Shown in pieces: positions 58,939 to 64,000 of a stretch of 64,000 nucleotides of DNA. The stretch spans positions 3,968,001 to 4,032,000 of the forward strand of contig NZ_CP043342.1 in assembly GCF_003594935.2 (NCBI RefSeq). Reading direction: 5' to 3'. The stretch's first letter is position 1. Each line of letters begins with the position of its first letter. A program made the translations under genes and the position numbers. The DNA is from Enterobacter huaxiensis. GTDB lineage: Bacteria; Pseudomonadota; Gammaproteobacteria; Enterobacterales; Enterobacteriaceae. Below the pieces are notes generated by a model that was not told where the DNA came from, did no database searches, and saw only the letters and a program-made list of their open reading frames with translations.

Positions 58939-60594
58939 ATGCCGTCTGGTCGTCTGCAACAACAATTTATCCGCCTTTGGCAGTGCTGCGAGGGGCAATC
59001 GCAGGAGACAACGCTGAACGAGCTGGCGGAACTCCTTAACTGTTCGCGTCGCCATATGCGCACGCTTCTGAACACTATGCAGCAGCAGGGCTGGCTAAAC
59101 TGGGAGGCGGAGGCAGGACGCGGCAAGCGCTCGCGCCTGACCTTTCTCTATACCGGCCTGGCGCTGCAGCAGCAGCGGGCGGAAGATCTGCTGGAGCAGG
59201 ATCGTATCGATCAGCTGGTGCAGCTGGTAGGCGATAAAGCGGCCGTGCGCCAGATGCTGGTTTCCCATCTCGGACGCAGCTTTCGTCAGGGCCGCCACAT
59301 CCTGCGGGTGCTCTACTACCGTCCGATGAAAAACCTGTTGCCCGGCACGGCCTTACGCCGCTCGGAAACGCATATGGCCCGGCAAATCTTCAGCGGCCTG
59401 ACGCGCATAAATGAGGAAAATGGGGAACTGGAAGCGGACGTTGCGCACCACTGGCAGCAGCTTTCCCCGCTGCACTGGCGCTTTTTTTTACGGCCCGGCA
59501 TCCATTTTCACCACGGACGCGAGCTGGAGATGGCCGACGTTATCGCCTCGTTGGCGCGTGCCCGCAGGCTGCCGCTTTACTCGCATATTTCACGCATCCA
59601 TTCCCCAACCGCCTGGACGCTGGATATTGAGCTCTCGCAGCCGGACAAATGGCTACCGTGGCTGCTGGGCTATGTCCCTTCGATGATTTTGCCCGCCGAG
59701 TGGGAATCGCTGAATAATTTTGCCAGCCAGCCGATTGGCACCGGCCCCTACTCTGTCTCGCGCAATAACAATAACCAGTTGAAGATCCGCGCGTTTGATG
59801 ACTATTTTGGCTACCGGGCGCTTATCGACGAAGTGAACGTCTGGGTGTTGCCGGACCTCAATGAAGAGCTGAGCGCCGGGCTGACGCTGGAAGGGCCGAC
59901 GACGGGTGAAAAGGCCGTCGAAAGCCGCCTTGAAGAGGGCTGTTATTATCTGCTGTTTGACCGCCGCACCCATCGCGGCGCAAATCACGAGGTGCGTGAG
60001 TGGATCAGCCACATTCTGGCCCCTGCGAATCTGATTTATCATGCCGACGTTCAGTATCAGGCATGGTGGTTCCCGGCCTACGGCCTGCTTCCACGCTGGC
60101 ACCACGCGCGTCCAGCGCGTAGCGAAAAGCCCGCAGGGCTGGAGTCCATCACCCTGACCTACTACCGCGAGCATGTGGAGCATCGCTTTATTGCCAGAAT
60201 CATGACTCGACTGCTGGCGGCCGAAGGGGTAACGCTGGAGGTCAAAGAAGTTGACTATGACGAATGGCACCAGGGAGATATCACCAGCGATATCTGGCTG
60301 AACAGCGCCAATTTCACCCTGCCGCTCGATTTCTCGCTCTTCTCGCACCTGTATGAAGTCCCGCTGATCCAGCACTGCATCGATCGGGACTGGCAGCAGG
60401 ACGCCGCCTTGTGGCGCGCGGGCGAAATGAATTTAGCCACGTGGTGCCAGGCTTTACTTGCCGAACAGGCGATCGTGCCGCTGATCCACCACTGGCTGAT
60501 GATCCAGGGACAGCGCAGCATGCGCGGCCTTCGGATGAATACCCTGGGCTGGTTTGATTTTAAATCCGCCTGGTTTGCGCCGCCGGAGCCATAA
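58939..60594 (+). CDS. sgrR: Transcriptional activator SgrR
   Basis: SgrR activates sgrS during glucose-phosphate stress and also represses itself. The 551-residue protein combines an N-terminal winged-helix domain (about residues 1-115; TLNELAELLNCSRRHMRTLL) with a solute-binding-like domain (about 160-551; LTRINEENGELEADVAHHWQ, a periplasmic oligopeptide-binding fold kept in the cytoplasm) that probably senses a small molecule. It ends GWFDFKSAWFAPPEP. It is divergent from sgrS, 67 bases away. The next gene, thiB, also follows it in E. coli. Confidence 0.97.
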   Translation: MPSGRLQQQFIRLWQCCEGQSQETTLNELAELLNCSRRHMRTLLNTMQQQGWLNWEAEAGRGKRSRLTFLYTGLALQQQRAEDLLEQDRIDQLVQLVGDKAAVRQMLVSHLGRSFRQGRHILRVLYYRPMKNLLPGTALRRSETHMARQIFSGLTRINEENGELEADVAHHWQQLSPLHWRFFLRPGIHFHHGRELEMADVIASLARARRLPLYSHISRIHSPTAWTLDIELSQPDKWLPWLLGYVPSMILPAEWESLNNFASQPIGTGPYSVSRNNNNQLKIRAFDDYFGYRALIDEVNVWVLPDLNEELSAGLTLEGPTTGEKAVESRLEEGCYYLLFDRRTHRGANHEVREWISHILAPANLIYHADVQYQAWWFPAYGLLPRWHHARPARSEKPAGLESITLTYYREHVEHRFIARIMTRLLAAEGVTLEVKEVDYDEWHQGDITSDIWLNSANFTLPLDFSLFSHLYEVPLIQHCIDRDWQQDAALWRAGEMNLATWCQALLAEQAIVPLIHHWLMIQGQRSMRGLRMNTLGWFDFKSAWFAPPEP

Positions 60595-60635
60595 CGCTTT
60601 CGTAATATTCACCAAATCATTACAATAGCGCCGTT

Positions 60636-60720
60636 CTCAACGGGGTGCTGCATCACAGATGTGCGCTGAGATAATACCCGTCGAACCTGATCCGGATAAC
60701 GCCGGCGAAGGGATTTGAGG
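60636..60720 (+). promoter_or_regulatory. TPP riboswitch (THI element) of thiBPQ
   Basis: The conserved CTGAGATAATACCCGTCGAA followed by CCTGATCCGGATAACGCCGG and CGAAGGGA match the thiamine-diphosphate aptamer. The outer stem P1 is CTCAA (60636-60640) with TTGAG (60715-60719). It lies about 40 bases upstream of the thiB start and should turn the operon off when thiamine diphosphate is plentiful. Confidence 0.96.
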
Positions 60721-60739
60721 CTGTCGCTCAAAATCCTTT

Positions 60740-60759
60740 GCCACTCAACTTTGAGGTGC
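60740..60759 (+). promoter_or_regulatory. Possible Shine-Dalgarno sequestering hairpin of thiB
   Basis: CACTCAA (60742-60748 region) can pair with TTGAGGTG, which contains the GAGGTG ribosome site of thiB, four bases before its GTG. Repeats of CTCAA and TTGAG recur in the riboswitch, so alternative pairings could couple ligand binding to translation. This is inferred from complementarity only. Confidence 0.5.
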
Positions 60760-60762
60760 AAA

Positions 60763-61746
60763 GTGTTAAAAAAAGTTCTTCCCCTGCTGGCGCTTTTTGC
60801 GCTGCCTGCTTTTGCGAAGCCCGTCCTGACGGTCTACACCTATGACTCCTTCTCTGCCGACTGGGGCCCTGGCCCGGTAGTCAAAAAAGCCTTTGAAGCC
60901 GACTGCGGCTGCGAGCTGAAGTTTGTCGCGCTGGAGGACGGCGTTTCGCTGCTCAACCGTCTGCGTATGGAAGGCAAAAACAGCAAAGCCGACGTGGTGC
61001 TTGGTCTGGATAACAACCTGCTGGACGCCGCCTCGCAAACCGGGCTATTTGCCAAAAGCGGCGTAGCGACGGATGCCGTTAACGTGCCGGGCGGGTGGAA
61101 GAACGACACCTTTGTGCCGTTCGACTACGGCTACTTTGCGTTCGTGTATGACAAAAACAAGCTGAAAAGCCCGCCAAAGAGCCTGAAAGAGCTGGTTGAA
61201 AGTGACCAGAAGTGGCGCGTAATTTATGAAGATCCGCGTACCAGCACCCCGGGCCTTGGCCTGCTGCTGTGGATGCAGAAAGTCTACGGCAATAAAGCCC
61301 CCGAAGCGTGGCACAAGCTGGCGGCCAAAACCGTCACCGTCACCAAGGGCTGGAGCGAAGCCTACGGCCTGTTCCTGAAAGGCGAAAGCGACCTGGTGCT
61401 GAGCTACACCACCTCTCCGGCCTACCACATCATCGCCGAGAAGAAAGACAACTATGCTGCTGCTGACTTCGCCGAGGGCCACTATCTGCAGGTGGAAGTC
61501 GCCGCGCGTACCGCCGCCAGCAAACAGCCGGAGCTGGCCGAGAAGTTCCTGAAATTTATGGTTTCACCAGCGTTCCAGAACGCCATTCCCGCGGGCAACT
61601 GGATGTATCCGGTGACTAACGTGACGCTGCCTGCAGGCTTCGACCAGCTGACTAAACCAACAACCTCGCTCGAGTTTACGCCGCAGCAGGTCGCCGCGCA
61701 GCGTGCCGCATGGGTAAGTGAATGGCAACGCGCCGTCAGCCGCTGA
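60763..61746 (+). CDS. thiB: Thiamine ABC transporter, periplasmic binding protein
   Basis: ThiB captures thiamine and its phosphates in the periplasm for ThiPQ. The 327-residue protein begins at a GTG (VLKKVLPLLALFALPAFAKP) with a Sec signal cut after AFA; GAGGTG precedes it. The mature part TVYTYDSFSADWGPGPVVKK is nearly that of E. coli. The upstream ATG at 60715 would sit inside the riboswitch and is rejected. It overlaps thiP by 25 bases, so thiBPQ is translated as one unit. Confidence 0.97.
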   Translation: MLKKVLPLLALFALPAFAKPVLTVYTYDSFSADWGPGPVVKKAFEADCGCELKFVALEDGVSLLNRLRMEGKNSKADVVLGLDNNLLDAASQTGLFAKSGVATDAVNVPGGWKNDTFVPFDYGYFAFVYDKNKLKSPPKSLKELVESDQKWRVIYEDPRTSTPGLGLLLWMQKVYGNKAPEAWHKLAAKTVTVTKGWSEAYGLFLKGESDLVLSYTTSPAYHIIAEKKDNYAAADFAEGHYLQVEVAARTAASKQPELAEKFLKFMVSPAFQNAIPAGNWMYPVTNVTLPAGFDQLTKPTTSLEFTPQQVAAQRAAWVSEWQRAVSR

Positions 61747-63332
61747 TTCCCGGCTGGTTAATCCCCGGGCTGCTTGCCGCCGTTCTGATGGTGGCGGTCA
61801 GCCTGGGCGCTTTTCTTGCGCTGTGGCTTAACGCGCCGGAGAGTAACCTGCTCGCGCTCTGGCACGACGGCTACCTCTGGCACGTTATCCGGTTCTCCTT
61901 CTGGCAGGCGTTTCTCTCTGCGCTGCTTTCGGCGATCCCGGCCATTTTTCTGGCGAGAGCACTGTATCGGCGGCGTTTTCCAGGCAGGCAGGCGCTGCTG
62001 CGCCTGTGCGCCATGACGCTGATCCTGCCGGTGCTGGTAGCCGTGTTTGGCATCCTGAGCGTGTATGGCCGTCAGGGCTGGCTGGCCTCTCTTTTTACGA
62101 TTTTAGGGCTGGAGTGGACCTTCTCCCCCTACGGGCTGAAGGGCATTCTGCTCGCGCACGTCTTTTTCAATATGCCGATGGCTACGCGCCTCTTTTTACA
62201 GGCGCTGGAAAATATCCCCGGTGAGCAGCGGCAGATTGCCGCCCAGCTCGGCATGCGCGGCTGGTCCTTCTTCCGCTTCGTTGAGTGGCCGTGGCTGCGC
62301 CGCCAGATCCCGCCCGTGGCGGCATTAATCTTCATGCTCTGCTTTGCCAGCTTTGCCACCGTGCTGTCTCTTGGCGGAGGGCCGCAGGCCACCACCATTG
62401 AGCTGGCGATCTATCAGGCGCTGAGTTACGACTACGATCCGGGCCGCGCCGCGTTATTAGCGATAGTACAAATGCTCTGCTGTCTTGCGCTGGTGCTCCT
62501 GAGCCAGCGCCTGAGCAAAGCCATTTCTCCCGGCAGTAACCAGATAGCAGGCTGGCGCGATCCGCAGGACAGCCTGCACGGCCGCATCACCGATTTTATC
62601 CTTATCGCGCTGGCGCTGGCGCTTCTGCTGCCGCCGCTGATGGCCGTTATCGTCGATGGCCTGAACCATAATCTCCTGTCAGTGCTGCAACAGCCGATCC
62701 TCTGGCAGGCAACGTGGACCTCGGTACGCATCGCGCTGGCTGCCGGACTGCTCTGTGTTACCCTGACCATGATGCTGCTCTGGAGCAGCCGTGAGCTCTA
62801 TGCCCGGCAGGCCCGTAAGGCCGGACAGGCGATGGAGCTAACGGGAATGCTGATCCTGGCGATGCCCGGCATCGTGCTGGCAACGGGGTTCTTTTTACTG
62901 TTCAATAGCACCATCGGCCTGCCGGAAAGGGCCGACGGCATTGTGATTTTCACCAACGCCCTGATGGCCATTCCTTACGCGCTCAAAGTGCTGGAAAACC
63001 CGATGCGCGACGTGAACAGCCGCTACAGTTTGCTGTGTCAGTCGCTGGGCATGCAGGGCTGGCAGCGGCTGAAAGTGGTGGAACTCCGCGCCCTGAAACG
63101 CCCGCTGGCGCAGGCCCTGGCCTTTGCCTGCGTGCTGTCGATTGGTGATTTCGGCGTGGTGGCGCTCTTCGGCAATGAAGATTTCCGCACCCTGCCGTTC
63201 TGGCTGTACCAGCAAATTGGCTCTTACCGCAGCCAGGACGGCGCGGTCACGGCGCTGTTACTGCTCGTGCTGTGCTTTACGTTATTTACCGTTATCGAAA
63301 AACTTCCGGGGCGCGATGTTAGAACTGACTGA
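61722..63332 (+). CDS. thiP: Thiamine ABC transporter, permease
   Basis: ThiP is the membrane subunit of the thiamine importer. The 536-residue protein is a fused double permease with about 12 helices, each half carrying an EAA-type loop: GEQRQIAAQLGMRGWSFFRF in the first, SRYSLLCQSLGMQGWQRLKV in the second. The N-terminus MATRRQPLIPGWLIPG matches E. coli. It overlaps thiB by 25 bases and thiQ by 17. Confidence 0.97.
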   Translation: MATRRQPLIPGWLIPGLLAAVLMVAVSLGAFLALWLNAPESNLLALWHDGYLWHVIRFSFWQAFLSALLSAIPAIFLARALYRRRFPGRQALLRLCAMTLILPVLVAVFGILSVYGRQGWLASLFTILGLEWTFSPYGLKGILLAHVFFNMPMATRLFLQALENIPGEQRQIAAQLGMRGWSFFRFVEWPWLRRQIPPVAALIFMLCFASFATVLSLGGGPQATTIELAIYQALSYDYDPGRAALLAIVQMLCCLALVLLSQRLSKAISPGSNQIAGWRDPQDSLHGRITDFILIALALALLLPPLMAVIVDGLNHNLLSVLQQPILWQATWTSVRIALAAGLLCVTLTMMLLWSSRELYARQARKAGQAMELTGMLILAMPGIVLATGFFLLFNSTIGLPERADGIVIFTNALMAIPYALKVLENPMRDVNSRYSLLCQSLGMQGWQRLKVVELRALKRPLAQALAFACVLSIGDFGVVALFGNEDFRTLPFWLYQQIGSYRSQDGAVTALLLLVLCFTLFTVIEKLPGRDVRTD

Positions 63333-64000
63333 TGTAACCTGGCTTTACCAGCACCTGCCGATGCGCTTCACGCTCTCCGTGCGCCAGGGGGAGATGATTG
63401 CCGTGCTTGGCCCAAGCGGCGCGGGGAAAAGTACGCTGCTTAATTTGATTGCCGGTTTTTTGCAACCGGCGAGCGGATCGATAGTGATTGAAAACCGGGA
63501 CCATACCCGAACTCCGCCGGCAAAGCGTCCGGTCTCAATGCTGTTTCAGGAAAACAACCTGTTTACCCATCTGACGGTGCGGCAAAACATCGCGCTGGGA
63601 ATGCATCCGGGACTAAAGCTGAACGACGCCCAGCGTCAGAAGCTGGAGAGCATTGCCGCACAAATGGGGATCACCGAGTTCATTGACAGGCTGCCGGGTG
63701 AGCTTTCCGGCGGTCAGCGTCAGCGCGTGGCGCTGGCACGCTGTCTGGTACGCGCACAGCCGGTGCTGCTGCTGGATGAGCCGTTCTCTGCGCTCGATCC
63801 TGCTCTGCGTCAGGAGATGCTCGCCCTGGTCCAGGACGTCTGTCAGCGCCAGCAGCTGACGATGCTCATGGTGTCGCACAGTATTGAAGATGCCGCACGG
63901 ATTGCGCCGCGATCGGTGGTGATCGCCGAAGGGCGTATTTTGTGGGATGGAAAAACAGAAGAACTGCTGAGTGGTAAAGCGGGGGCGTCTTCACTGTTGG
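63316..64000 (+). CDS. thiQ: Thiamine ABC transporter, ATPase (cut by window edge)
   Basis: ThiQ hydrolyses ATP to power thiamine import through ThiP. About 228 codons are present, and the family is about 232-235 residues long, so only the last few and the stop are missing. Walker A is GPSGAGKSTLLNL, the signature LSGGQRQRVALARCL, and Walker B PVLLLDEPFSALDPALR, with the switch His in MVSHSIEDA. It starts within the end of thiP (17-base overlap). Confidence 0.97.
   Translation, partial: MLELTDVTWLYQHLPMRFTLSVRQGEMIAVLGPSGAGKSTLLNLIAGFLQPASGSIVIENRDHTRTPPAKRPVSMLFQENNLFTHLTVRQNIALGMHPGLKLNDAQRQKLESIAAQMGITEFIDRLPGELSGGQRQRVALARCLVRAQPVLLLDEPFSALDPALRQEMLALVQDVCQRQQLTMLMVSHSIEDAARIAPRSVVIAEGRILWDGKTEELLSGKAGASSLL

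Noticed and set aside
1..64000. CRISPR arrays, tRNA or rRNA genes, prophage or insertion sequences
   Set aside because: No regularly spaced repeats, no tRNA-like cloverleaf or rRNA sequence, and no transposase or integrase was found on reading the window.

Overview
The window is a stretch of core enterobacterial chromosome. Gene order and protein sequences follow the E. coli 'minute 2-3' region closely: acnB, yacH, lpdA, aceF, aceE, pdhR, aroP, ampE, ampD, nadC, ppdD-hofB-hofC, guaC, coaE-zapD-yacG, mutT, secA, secM, lpxC, the division and cell-wall (dcw) cluster, cra, ilvHI, leuO, leuLABCD, setA, sgrS/sgrR and thiBPQ. Relative to E. coli K-12 the whole segment is read in the opposite direction. 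Moderately high GC, GC-rich REP-type palindromes and extra genes at three junctions point to Enterobacteriaceae near Enterobacter, Lelliottia or Leclercia. I cannot name the species from sequence alone.

Layout. 1-11.4 kb holds central carbon metabolism: the 5' part of acnB and the pyruvate dehydrogenase genes pdhR-aceE-aceF-lpdA. A yacH-DUF2950 pair and a chromosomal traT lie between lpdA and acnB. 11.8-17.2 kb holds aroP, then an inserted sugar module (GPH-family permease plus GH43 glycosidase), then ampD-ampE for muropeptide recycling. 17.2-24.7 kb holds nadC, the type IV pilin operon ppdD-hofB-hofC, guaC, coaE-zapD-yacG and mutT. 24.7-46.2 kb is one long minus-strand block: mraZ, rsmH, ftsL, ftsI, murE, murF, mraY, murD, ftsW, murG, murC, ddlB, ftsQ, ftsA, ftsZ, lpxC, secM, secA. 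It makes the peptidoglycan precursor, the septal machinery, the committed step of lipid A synthesis and the Sec motor. 46.7-57 kb holds cra, ilvIH, leuO and the attenuated leucine operon. 57-64 kb holds a hok-type small toxin gene, setA, the dual-function RNA sgrS with sgrT, sgrR, and the TPP-riboswitch-controlled thiamine transporter thiBPQ, with thiQ cut by the window end.

Regulatory elements readable directly from the bases include the PdhR operator, the Pmra promoter with MraZ repeats, the leu attenuator, the SecM arrest sequence, SgrS with its seed and terminator, the TPP riboswitch with a possible Shine-Dalgarno hairpin, and several terminators.

I found no prophage, insertion sequence, CRISPR array, tRNA or rRNA. 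Nothing here is clearly a new system. The points most worth a second look are the hok-like locus between leuD and setA, the yacH/DUF2950/traT group beside lpdA, the GPH-GH43 insertion, the thiB leader, and small-ORF candidates in the AT-rich leuO-leuL gap.
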